From positions 1 through 45,772 of the forward strand of contig PLNW01000142.1 in NCBI GenBank assembly GCA_003142855.1: DNA of 45,772 bases. Reading direction: 5' to 3'. Source of the stretch: Myxococcales bacterium. GTDB lineage: Bacteria; Myxococcota_A; Polyangia; Fen-1088. The notes beneath the pieces were generated by a model. That model saw nothing but the letters and a program-made list of their open reading frames with translations. It was not told where the DNA came from and ran no database searches. Below are positions 25,248 through 33,072 of this stretch, piece after piece; the first letter of the stretch is position 1; every line of letters begins with the position of its first letter. Both the position numbers and the translations under genes were made by a program.

Positions 25248-26471
25248 ATGACGAAGAAAGTTCGAAATGACGTGAAGACCGCGAGACTTCTGCAGCAGAG
25301 CCCTGTCGACGCCGCGGGCGACGACGAGCAGCTATGGGCTTTCGCCGATACCGTCGCGACCGGATTCAAGATGCCGGCCGACGCGTTCGTGGTGGGCGAG
25401 CCCGTGCAGGTCACGGCCGTCGGCTATGAAGGGAACCCGCGCGTTGGTCTCTTGGCGACCTGCCGGCGCGGTGATGAGCGCCATGTGGTCAGCTTTGCGG
25501 ACATCGTCTTCAGTCCCGGCAGCGATTGGGCACGTTTTTCGGCGACGTACCGCACCTGGCTCGGTCTGCCGCCTCACTCGGTTGTCGCGCAGAGCCCTAC
25601 GCGGCCCAGGAAGCGCCACAAGGCGGAGGCCGCGGACATCGACCTTGTGCGCCCGCTCGACTTGGTCGTTCTGGCGCTGAAGTCGACGGCACTGCGCTGT
25701 CGGATTCCCGGAACCGAGCGAGAGATCACGCTTCGGACGGCCGTGCGCAACGAGATCCCTGGCGAGATCATCACCGTCGTCCCGGCCAAGCAGTGGACCC
25801 ACGCCGGACACCCCTACCTGTCTGGCAAGGTGCAAAGCAGCCGTCTCGACGTGCGAGCGCTGGGGCTCGTGCCGCTCGGGCTCAGGCCCGCGGGCGACTG
25901 GGATCCCGTCAAGGACTGCTGGGGCGAGGAGGAAGAGCCGCTACCCGACTGGGCCAAGCCGATCGCGGCACGCGGCAAGGGCTTGGCTTTCGAGATGGAG
26001 CAGGTAATCCCGGACGCGAATCCAGACGACCCCGACGTTGACCCCATACTCGAGGCGAGTGAACTCAACGCCGCCGGCGACCGCGGCGCCGCCAAAGAAC
26101 TGCTCATGGGCATTCTCGGCCAAGACCTTCGCTGCCTCGACGCGCACGCGCACCTCGGCAACTTCGAATTCGAGCACCGGCCCAAGCAGGCGCTACGCCA
26201 CTACATGGTGGGGGCAAGCATCGGCGTCTTCACCCTGGGCACCGAATTCGACGGCTTCCTGCCGTGGGGGTTCATCGACAACCGGCCGTTTCTCCGGTGC
26301 CTGCACGGGATCGGCCTTTGCTTCTGGCGCCTCGGCGACTTCAAGGAGGCCGCGAAGACGTTCACGCGCATGCTCTGGCTGAACCCGTCCGACAACCAGG
26401 GCGCGCGCTTCAACCTCGCCAACGTCGAGGCGGGACGCACCTGGGAAGATTGCGAGGAAGGGCAGCGGTGA
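25248..26471 (+). CDS. Conserved cytoplasmic protein of unknown function with C-terminal TPR-like repeat
   Basis: Starting at ATG 25248 this is a 407-residue soluble protein; upstream codons to 25155 look unrelated. An N-terminal beta-rich part (VGEPVQVTAVGYEGNPRVGL, VVSFADIVFSPGSD, YRTWLGLPP) is followed by a second beta module (AVRNEIPGEIITVVPAKQW, AGHPYLSGKV). A conserved linker follows (GDWDPVKDCWGEEEEPLPDW). The end is a helical TPR-like region (LDAHAHLGNFEF, CLHGIGLCFWRLGDFKEAAK, MLWLNPSDNQG). I recall this type as a widely spread conserved hypothetical, without a known role. It is the first gene of a coupled three-gene operon: its stop overlaps the GTG of the next gene. Confidence 0.82.
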   Translation: MTKKVRNDVKTARLLQQSPVDAAGDDEQLWAFADTVATGFKMPADAFVVGEPVQVTAVGYEGNPRVGLLATCRRGDERHVVSFADIVFSPGSDWARFSATYRTWLGLPPHSVVAQSPTRPRKRHKAEAADIDLVRPLDLVVLALKSTALRCRIPGTEREITLRTAVRNEIPGEIITVVPAKQWTHAGHPYLSGKVQSSRLDVRALGLVPLGLRPAGDWDPVKDCWGEEEEPLPDWAKPIAARGKGLAFEMEQVIPDANPDDPDVDPILEASELNAAGDRGAAKELLMGILGQDLRCLDAHAHLGNFEFEHRPKQALRHYMVGASIGVFTLGTEFDGFLPWGFIDNRPFLRCLHGIGLCFWRLGDFKEAAKTFTRMLWLNPSDNQGARFNLANVEAGRTWEDCEEGQR

Positions 26472-27856
26472 CCGTACGGGGGCTATCCGGTCGCTTGATA
26501 GGTCGGCAGAAACACGCCGACACAGATCCGCTCGAGCGCGAGATCGAACTGGCACTCAACCCTGGAGTCTTCATCCCCGACGGTGCCTGCTTCTCGTTCG
26601 TGGGCGCACTTACCGAGGTTGCGGTCAAGATCGAGACGCTGACTGACACCGACCCGACCCGCGCGATCACATTGCACGAGACATTTCTTGCCGGCTGCTA
26701 TGAGAAAGCCGAAGAGGTCGACGACTCGAGCGGAAGCTTCGGGCAGTGTGTTGATGAGCTGTTCTGCGGATGGATCAAGGCCCGGCAGGCAGATGGCGCC
26801 GACCCGGACGAGACAGCTACTCGACTACTCGGATGGATGGACGATGACCGCTACGGATTCTGCTATCACCTTGAAAGGGACGCTGTTGGGGTCTTCAACA
26901 AGGCGGGCCTCGCCGCTTTCGTGAGGCAAGTCCGAGGGCGATTGGACGGCGCAGCGAATGCGACCGCCGATGGTTCGTCCAAAGATCGCCCAGAGTACAT
27001 TCGCCGGCGTTGGGGTGAGGCTCTGCGCACTCTCTATCTTGCCCAGGAGAATTGCGAGGCCTACGTTGCCCTCGCCGAGGAGACGGGGCCTACCGCTCAG
27101 GATTGCCATGCTATCGCCACGCTGCTCGTCACCCAGTGCCAACCAAAAGAGTCTCTGGCCTGGGTGGAACGGGGGATCGACCTCAACAAGAACTCGCTGC
27201 ACGGGTCCATGGCAAGTTCGGACCTCGCCAAGCTCAAGCTCGAAATCTTGGTCAAGCTCGGACGCGGGAACGAGGCGCTCGACGCCGCTTGGGCCGGCTA
27301 TGTTGAGCATCCGAGCAAGTACAGGTACGACAACCTGATGAGGTTCGTGCCCCAGGCCGAGCGACCGAAATGGCATGAAAGGGCCATCGGGGCGGCCAAA
27401 GGCGCAAACCTTCAATCTCTCATGGAGCTGTTGCTGTCAACCAAGGAACTGGAGCGGCTCGCCGACCTCGTCCGACAGAGCAAGGATTCGGTCATCGAGG
27501 GCCTGAGCCACTACGCCACCGAACCCGTGGCCCAGCAGCTCGAAGAGCCCCACCCCGACCTCGCGGCCCGCCTGTGGCGCGCGCAGGGGATGCGGATCGT
27601 CAATGCCAAGAAGAGCAAGTACTACGCCGCCGCGCTGTCGAACTTCGAGAGCGCCAAGCGCTGCTTTGAGCGCGCGGGGCTCGTCACGGAGTGGGAGAAG
27701 ACGGTGCATCAGGTGCGCGCCGACCACCACCGCAAGACCGGCTTCCTGTCCGGGTTCGAGCGTCTGGTCGCGGGCGCGGGGCCGCGCGATGAGCCGTCCT
27801 TTCTGGAGCGCGCCAAAGTACGCTGGGCCGCGCGACAGCCGAGAGACAACAAATGA
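26468..27856 (+). CDS. Helical-repeat protein of unknown function, similar to C-terminal part of SWIM-zinc-finger-associated proteins (DUF6880-like)
   Basis: The GTG at 26468 overlaps the previous stop and gives 462 residues without signal or membrane segments. The sequence is almost all helical. The second half has TPR-like and HEAT-like pairs: EALRTLYLAQENCEAYVALA, DCHAIATLLVTQCQPKESLA, EILVKLGRGNEALDAAW. A conserved tail has KSKYYAAALSNFESAKRCFE and VRADHHRKTGFLSGFERLVAG. That tail matches what I know of DUF6880/SWIM-associated proteins, but no CxCxnCxH SWIM motif is present here. It would be a scaffold or binding protein. The family name is tentative. Confidence 0.75.
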   Translation: MTVRGLSGRLIGRQKHADTDPLEREIELALNPGVFIPDGACFSFVGALTEVAVKIETLTDTDPTRAITLHETFLAGCYEKAEEVDDSSGSFGQCVDELFCGWIKARQADGADPDETATRLLGWMDDDRYGFCYHLERDAVGVFNKAGLAAFVRQVRGRLDGAANATADGSSKDRPEYIRRRWGEALRTLYLAQENCEAYVALAEETGPTAQDCHAIATLLVTQCQPKESLAWVERGIDLNKNSLHGSMASSDLAKLKLEILVKLGRGNEALDAAWAGYVEHPSKYRYDNLMRFVPQAERPKWHERAIGAAKGANLQSLMELLLSTKELERLADLVRQSKDSVIEGLSHYATEPVAQQLEEPHPDLAARLWRAQGMRIVNAKKSKYYAAALSNFESAKRCFERAGLVTEWEKTVHQVRADHHRKTGFLSGFERLVAGAGPRDEPSFLERAKVRWAARQPRDNK

Positions 27857-28446
27857 AACAGAACGAGCCGAACCCAAGGCTGCCGGTGTGGGAGAAGATG
27901 TCTCCGGGAGAGCTTGCCCAGGTACTGCACGCCCTGCTCAGGAAACACCCGGATCTGAAACCCGAGGCTGAGGCCATTGCCGTCGATCTCGTGTCCTCCT
28001 CCTCGGTCGAGGACACCGCCGAGCAGGTTCTTGATGCGGTCACTGCCCTCGACCTCGATTCGCTGAACGACCGCGCGGGATCGCACTCCTGGGGATACGT
28101 TGAGCCGACCGAGGCCGCGTGGGAACTACTTGAGGAAGCCGTCCAGGATGTCATCGCCGACATGAAGCGGCGCATGGACCTCGGACTGGAAACGGCGGCC
28201 GAAACGATCTGCCTCGGTATCGTGGTCGGGCTGCACAAGGCGAAAAATGTTGTGTCGGACGGTCCACTCGCTTGGGCCGAGGACTTCCCCGCAGAGGCAG
28301 CGTGCAACGCGGTCGCCGAGTTGCTCCGGATGTGCCCTGCCGAGGACCGCAAAGCAGTCCACGACCGGCTCATGGAGGCTCTTGCCAGCCTGGTCCCGGA
28401 CTGGCGTAAGACGATCGCCCGAGCGGCCGATCGCGCGAGCAAATAG
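27853..28446 (+). CDS. Small helical protein of unknown function, third gene of the coupled operon
   Basis: The ATG at 27853 overlaps the stop of the preceding gene (ATGA). The 197-residue product is acidic, soluble and helical. Visible segments are ELAQVLHALLRKHPDLKPEA, DDTAEQVL-like pairing after VSSSSVED, SHSWGYVEPTEAAWELLEEA and FPAEAACNAVAELLRMCPAE. The last segment recalls DUF6880-type proteins and suggests relation to the second protein. There is no catalytic motif. Tight overlaps across all three genes imply that the products form a complex or act in one step. Confidence 0.75.
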   Translation: MKQNEPNPRLPVWEKMSPGELAQVLHALLRKHPDLKPEAEAIAVDLVSSSSVEDTAEQVLDAVTALDLDSLNDRAGSHSWGYVEPTEAAWELLEEAVQDVIADMKRRMDLGLETAAETICLGIVVGLHKAKNVVSDGPLAWAEDFPAEAACNAVAELLRMCPAEDRKAVHDRLMEALASLVPDWRKTIARAADRASK

Positions 28447-28548
28447 GCGCCGAGGACACCAGGACACCACATCAAGCGCAGGGTCAAATCCGACGTTGGG
28501 AGCGACCCAGTCGACCTCTCCCGCCAAGGCGTCATCGCAACATATTGA

Positions 28549-28935
28549 TTTAATTTAGCCATAAAGCTTGGCCGGCAAGTTTGCCGGCGAGACGATCTCG
28601 ACCACGAGGAGATCCTGCGAACCCGAGACGCCGCCGTACGACAGAGACGTATCTCGGCGGGAACCAGCATGGATGTGGGCGACGTGCTTGACCGGCTTGG
28701 GCTGCGCCGCGCGGGCGTCATTACCCAGGCCGCCCAAGTCCTATACGGCACGCGCTTTCTCCCCGACTACCCGCAGGGCCTCCTCAAGGAACTGGTCGGC
28801 GATCGGAATCCCCGGGAGCACGAGTTCTCGATCCAGATGCGGTCGATAGGGTGCACCTTTGGAACAGTCGAAAGTAGGATTCTAGCGCGGCCCAGGCGTG
28901 CGCCGGCGTCGGCGAACCAAAAGCAACGACAATAG
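28549..28935 (+). pseudogene. Central fragment of an AlbA_2-type divergent ATPase gene
   Basis: One frame is open through this stretch and reads DDLDHEEILRTRDAAV, then DVGDVLDRLGLRRAGVITQA, then AQVLYGTRFLPDYPQGLLK. These are the consecutive middle segments of AlbA_2 (Schlafen-type) ATP-binding proteins, lying between the AlbA_2 domain and the C-terminal ATPase part. The expected beginning is missing, replaced by an AT-rich patch at 28535-28560, and the expected ARFRG continuation is missing after LLKE. I read it as a decayed remnant. The last third of the frame has no recognisable similarity. Confidence 0.58.
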
Positions 28936-30636
28936 GACGACATACCAAGCGCCCGCGTGTTGCGGAGACCCGGCAATGCCGCAGCTACAACCACCGCTCT
29001 TTGAGTTCCCCGTGCTTCCCCCGGCTCCGCCGCTGACTGGGCTGGTGTTTCCCACGACCCCGCCATTGGCGGTCATCCCACCGACGCGGTTGCTGGTTCC
29101 GCCCGAAGCACTCCTGGCCGGGGTTCCAGCATTGCCACCGACACCACCCGAACCGCCCGTGGTTCCGCCAGACCCGGCGGATCCGCCCGCTCCTCCCGCG
29201 CCACCGGCTCCGGGATCCTTCGAGGTATCGCCGTAAACCAGGCTGGTGATACTGCGCGCAGGCAGGGTGATGCTCGCGGGCGCCATCGGCCCCACAGAGG
29301 CGCAGTTCTCCGTGGCCGAGGTGCGATAGGCCTGAAACGTCGCCGGCAGGTTGGCGCCGGCGAGGGTGACGGACTTGCTCGCCGTGCCGCCGTTGATGGC
29401 GATGACGGTGAGGGTGTTCGCAACGGCGTGGTCAAAGGCAGCGACCAGCACCTCGCTGTCGTCACTTGCCGCCTGGACCATCTGCGCGCCAGGACGGATG
29501 TAGCGGTAGTAGTTCTTTGAGACGTAGTACTTCTTGCCCCGCGTGGTGACGCTGCTCATGAGGTCGAACTCGCTCGGCGCGCCGGTGCCCAGTTCGCTGC
29601 CTTGCCACCACACCCAGCCCGACGCATGCCCATGGTAGAAGGCGGCGTAGATACTCTGAGCCAGATCCAGGGCGCCCGGCAGATTGTCGCCGGCGGAATT
29701 GGGCCCCGCTTCAATGGTGTCGACATAACCGGATGTCTCAGTCATCCAGATGGGCAAGAGCGCGGTCTGCGTGCCGGCGTAGAAGCTGGCCCAATAGGTC
29801 GACATCTGTGAGGTCGGCGTGGCCAGCACGCCGTCGGAGTAGCCGTGAACGGCCCAGATCCCCATCTGACTGACCGCCGCGGACTGGCTCATTACATGGG
29901 CGGTGTACCAGTAGGGGTCGAAGCCATTCTTGCCGCCGCACTCGATGGCCAGCATGTTCTCCGAACCGAACAGCTTCACATTGGGATAGGCCGCATGGAT
30001 GACGGGGCCGATGGCTGCCAACGTGTCGGCGTATTCCTGCGACGTGTACACGCACGAGTTGTAGGGCTCGACGAAGAGCGGTTCGTTCTGGAAACTGAGT
30101 CCGTACACGTCCACGCCGATGTCGGCGTATTGTTTCAACCCGGCCACCAGCCAATCGGCGTAGGCGGCCCGCTTCGAGGGGCAAAGGCCGCCGCCGTTTT
30201 TGGTCCCGCCGGGGTAAGGCGTGCCGTCCTGTACGCCATTGGTGCCCACCACGCACTTCATGCTCGACGGGGGCGACCAAACGGACAGGATGACCTTCAA
30301 AGGCACGCCGCTGGACTTGGCTTTGTTCGACATGGCCTGCACCACGGGCTGCATCTTGTTCCAGTCCGCGTCCTGCGCGGCGATGGCGTCATCGGGAGGC
30401 GGCAATTCGTTGCGCCAGATGCTGATCCCCAGATCGTCGACCACCGCATCGAACCAGGCGGTGTTGACCAGATCCTGGGGCTGCCCCCACCAGACATCGT
30501 GGGCGCCGAAGAAGCCAAACCCATCAATCGTCTGCGATCGCTGGGTGCGATCGATGGTCACTTGCGCCGCCTGCACCTTGGCGGCGAACAGCAGCAGGGT
30601 GAGCCACACCGAAGCGACAAGGCGAAGCTGGTGCAT
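28882..30636 (-). CDS. GH30-family glycoside hydrolase with repeat linker and MYXO-CTERM-like tail
   Basis: The ATG at 30636 is chosen because GGAGGG lies five bases upstream; two in-frame ATGs lie within 21 bases before it. The 584-residue enzyme has a signal peptide (ends AKVQA) and a TIM barrel with the GH30 features: DGFGFFGAHDVWWG, WSPPSSMK, acid/base E185 in SFQNEPLFVEP and nucleophile E300 in WMTETSGY. A small beta domain follows (about 360-460). Then come a Gly/Ala/Ser linker and the tail GGCSCGIAG, hydrophobic helix and RRRRR, as on the PL9 lyase. Xylan, glucuronoxylan or a beta-glucan is the likely substrate; the subfamily was not determined. It is exported and probably surface-sorted. 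Confidence 0.9.
   Translation of the reverse strand: MHQLRLVASVWLTLLLFAAKVQAAQVTIDRTQRSQTIDGFGFFGAHDVWWGQPQDLVNTAWFDAVVDDLGISIWRNELPPPDDAIAAQDADWNKMQPVVQAMSNKAKSSGVPLKVILSVWSPPSSMKCVVGTNGVQDGTPYPGGTKNGGGLCPSKRAAYADWLVAGLKQYADIGVDVYGLSFQNEPLFVEPYNSCVYTSQEYADTLAAIGPVIHAAYPNVKLFGSENMLAIECGGKNGFDPYWYTAHVMSQSAAVSQMGIWAVHGYSDGVLATPTSQMSTYWASFYAGTQTALLPIWMTETSGYVDTIEAGPNSAGDNLPGALDLAQSIYAAFYHGHASGWVWWQGSELGTGAPSEFDLMSSVTTRGKKYYVSKNYYRYIRPGAQMVQAASDDSEVLVAAFDHAVANTLTVIAINGGTASKSVTLAGANLPATFQAYRTSATENCASVGPMAPASITLPARSITSLVYGDTSKDPGAGGAGGAGGSAGSGGTTGGSGGVGGNAGTPARSASGGTSNRVGGMTANGGVVGNTSPVSGGAGGSTGNSKSGGCSCGIAGSPQHAGAWYVVLLSLLLVRRRRRTPGPR
28985..29220 (-). repeat. Gly-rich linker repeats of the GH30 gene
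   Basis: The minus strand codes for short GGAGG, GGSAGSGG and GGVGG units between the catalytic domains and the C-terminal sorting tail. It is less regular than the linker of the PL11 gene. Confidence 0.55.
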
Positions 30637-30657
30637 GGGACCCTCCATAGTAACCAT

Positions 30658-31050
30658 GATACTCTGTTCCCGCAGGCGGTGTGGAGACCTGGCAGAGGAC
30701 CAATTCTGGAGGACACCATGCGCATTTCCGTCATACGCACAACTACGCCTATGCCGCCGTGGATCTCAGCGACGCCTACGCGCTCAACGATCAGAAGTGG
30801 TCGAGCGCGCTCGATTTCTAGTGCGTCGCTGAATTGACCGGTGCCGCTGCCGGCGGGGAACTTGCCAGCGGGACGCGCTTGACGATGTCGCCCCAAACCG
30901 CCACCGGCACACAGCCAGGCCAAATTGGCAAGATGTGTCCGAAAGACGTCGGGCTGTAAGGAACCAGGGGCCTCACGACACTAATCAAGTCGTGTCCAAT
31001 TCTTTGACCTGCGCCGCGCGCCAGCCGACTCTAAGTCCTCAGAGGTTTCT
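30658..31050. other. Intergenic region with a possible coding remnant
   Basis: 393 bases without a confident gene. On the plus strand a GGAGG precedes ATG 30718, which opens a 39-codon frame of low quality. A different frame, open from 30660 to 30821, reads HTHNYAYAAVDLSDAYALND and QKWSSALDF, which looks more protein-like but has no matching start. It may be the tail of a lost gene. Nothing was recognised in 30840-31050. Confidence 0.35.
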
Positions 31051-31947
31051 ATGAAACGCGTGTCCGAGCGCCCTGCCCCCCCTCAAAACGCACAGCCGCC
31101 CCAAGAGCTGAAGTGCCAAGTCTTGGTTTTGCCCCTAGAACAACATCCTCACTTCGACACCGTCGAGACCAGTTTTTTCCAGGCAGGGGAGGATCTGGCG
31201 GCTGGGCCAGTCGCCGCTGATAGCTTTGAGGAGCCGTCTGCAGCCGGGAAAACGCGTCCCTGGTTGCGCAGACGCGCATCCTGGGCGCTGCTCGGCACTT
31301 CTGCCGTGGTCGCCGCGTGTGCCACGTTGGCTGTCTCACGCGCGGACCACGCGCCACGATCGCTGCCCCAGCCGACCGCGTCCCAGCAAGAACCGACGCC
31401 GACGCCCGCACCGTTTCCCGCACCAGCCCCGGCCGCGGAACCTGCCGTTCCTCCTCCCTCCCCCGCCGCGACCGGGGTGGTTGCGGTCCTCGCCGACGTC
31501 CCTGCTCACTCACCAACCACGGCCAGGGCTGCTGCGGCCCCGACTGACGACGCCGCTGCTGGTTCACCAGCCACGGCCGAGGCTGCGGTGGCCCCGGCTG
31601 ACGACGCCGCGCTCGACGCGTGCAAGAACGCCTACCACCAACATCGGGCAAGCGAAGTGGTATCCACGTGTGGGCAGGCGTTCGCCCGTGGCCTGCCATC
31701 CGCGGATGTCGCCGTCATGCTCGCCAAGACTGAATTCGAGCGCGGACGCTCCCGTCCCGCCTTCGATTGGGCGACCAAGGCCATCGCACTCGACGCCAAC
31801 CGAGCTGATGCCTACGTCTTTCTCGGCAGCGCCGAACAAGCCTTCGGCCACAGGGCAGCCGCCAAAACCGCCTACAAACGCTACCTACAACTTTCGCCCC
31901 ACGGCCGATACGCCGCCGACCTGCGCGCCGTTCTCGGGTCGCTGTAG
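31051..31947 (+). CDS. Single-pass membrane protein with Pro/Ala-rich linker and C-terminal TPR domain
   Basis: This 298-residue protein has a cytoplasmic N-terminus of about 78 residues and a transmembrane helix (SWALLGTSAVVAACATLAVS). A Pro/Ala/Thr linker with two copies of an ATA-rich segment (TTARAAAAPTDDAA and ATAEAAVAPADDAA) leads to a C-terminal TPR unit (ADVAVMLAKTEFERGRSRPA, DAYVFLGSAEQAFGHRAAAK). The layout is common in Myxococcota and places the TPR outside the cytoplasm for protein contacts. AGAGG precedes the ATG. No partner is obvious nearby. Confidence 0.78.
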   Translation: MKRVSERPAPPQNAQPPQELKCQVLVLPLEQHPHFDTVETSFFQAGEDLAAGPVAADSFEEPSAAGKTRPWLRRRASWALLGTSAVVAACATLAVSRADHAPRSLPQPTASQQEPTPTPAPFPAPAPAAEPAVPPPSPAATGVVAVLADVPAHSPTTARAAAAPTDDAAAGSPATAEAAVAPADDAALDACKNAYHQHRASEVVSTCGQAFARGLPSADVAVMLAKTEFERGRSRPAFDWATKAIALDANRADAYVFLGSAEQAFGHRAAAKTAYKRYLQLSPHGRYAADLRAVLGSL

Positions 31948-32122
31948 TGGCTACGTCGTCGACGCCGCCAGGTCAGTGGACACAAGCGGCTTGCAGCGCG
32001 ACCCAGTCCCGGTTCGCGCTCAATGGGCCCGAGCCCAAGGGACGCAGTTCCTCGTACTCCTTGCAGGCGCGCTCTCGCCAGCCGATAGCGCAAAACCATC
32101 GAGTGAGGGTGTGGTTCCTGCC

Positions 32123-32518
32123 CTACCGGTTGGCTAGCGTTCGGAATCCCTTGCCTGCCAGCAGCCGCTGGTCGGCAGTGGCCAGCGCCAAGTCGTAGAC
32201 CGCGGCCGTGGCGGCGAGGAAGCGGTCGGCAGGATCCTCGTGCCCGACCTTGACGGTCCGGCTGGTCAGGGCGACTTCATGGTTGAGCGGTGCTTCCTGC
32301 ATGGGCGCTTCGGCCAGGGCAGCGGCAATCCAGTCCGCAGGATCTTCCGGGATCGCGAGCCGCCCTTTCTCGACCAGCACCAGGAACTCCCACAGGCTGA
32401 TGGGCGAGAGCCAAAGTTCGTTCGCCGGATCCAGGATGTGCTGGGTGAGCCGCTTGCCGATGCGATCGGGATCGAGATGGCTCCAGATCCAGACGTGCGT
32501 GTCGAGCAGGATCTTCAC
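32123..32518 (-). CDS. PIN-domain ribonuclease toxin (VapC-like), Phd-partnered
   Basis: The GTG at 32518 begins MKILLDTHVWIWSHLD, the standard start of PIN toxins of the COG3744 type, giving 131 residues. D6, E44 (SLWEFLVLVEKG) and the acidic pair in HEDPADRFLAATA complete the metal site. It is expected to be an RNase. The start overlaps the stop of the Phd-like antitoxin gene (GTGA). This type has a different antitoxin fold from the pair at 12216, so the two modules are not duplicates. Confidence 0.9.
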   Translation of the reverse strand: MKILLDTHVWIWSHLDPDRIGKRLTQHILDPANELWLSPISLWEFLVLVEKGRLAIPEDPADWIAAALAEAPMQEAPLNHEVALTSRTVKVGHEDPADRFLAATAAVYDLALATADQRLLAGKGFRTLANR

Positions 32519-32754
32519 TCCTGCGCCTCCCAGTCGACCAGGCGGTTGGTGGGGCCTACGATGTCGCCCAGGATCTTTCCAGTATGGCGTCGGGCGCCCA
32601 GCCAGTTGCGTGGTGTGGGCGCGGGAGTCGGGGGACGGATCTCGGCGATGGGCTTGCCGAAGCGGGTTACCCGCAAGGGACGCCCCGTCTTGCGCACGCG
32701 CTCCAAGGTGGCAAGGCACGTGGCCTTGAATTTTGAGATCGCCATCGAGTCCAT
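32515..32754 (-). CDS. Phd/YefM-type antitoxin
   Basis: This 79-residue protein has the Phd/YefM N-terminus (MAISKFKATCLATLERVRKT, GRPLRVTRFGKPIAEIRPP) that dimerises and binds DNA. The tail (NWLGARRHTGKILGDIVGP, TNRLVDWEAQE) would mask the toxin. ATG codons at 32754, 32745 and 32784 are all possible; the first is used here, none has a good ribosome site, and the 32784 codon lies inside the operator. It neutralises the adjacent PIN toxin and probably represses the operon. Confidence 0.88.
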   Translation of the reverse strand: MDSMAISKFKATCLATLERVRKTGRPLRVTRFGKPIAEIRPPTPAPTPRNWLGARRHTGKILGDIVGPTNRLVDWEAQE

Positions 32755-32766
32755 GCTGGTGACTAT

Positions 32767-32787
32767 ACCATGGTCAACAACCATGGT
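32767..32787. promoter_or_regulatory. Twin palindromic operator of the Phd/PIN toxin-antitoxin operon
   Basis: Two identical 8-base palindromes, ACCATGGT at 32767 and at 32780, are separated by CAACA, so their centres are 13 bases apart. They lie 12 bases upstream of the antitoxin start. Phd-family repressors bind adjacent palindromes at similar spacing. Binding is inferred. Confidence 0.6.
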
Positions 32788-33072
32788 CCAACATTGGAAA
32801 TGCAAACTCTCCCGGCCCCAGTCTTCGTCTTGCCCAGCCCGCTTACCTATCCCTCGCCAGGCTGTCATCCAAGCGCTGACGGGAGGCCGAGCCTGGGTGG
32901 ATCGGTGAGAGCAGTCGCGTGCTCGCGCGCCATCACGCCCCATCGGACGCGCGATCGGCGTCGGAGCGGAGGCTGCCCGTCCAGCGGACAGAGGTTGGCC
33001 CTCCCTGCCACATTGGAGGGTTATCGGCAACGTCGTAGCTTCAGGTGCGTGCGCCGCCCGCCGCCCGGAAGC

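Noticed and set aside
31960..32122. Short minus-strand segment reading ACKEYEELRPLGSGPLSANR
   Set aside because: Looks protein-like but is only about 40 codons with no start or recognised family; kept only as a possible remnant.
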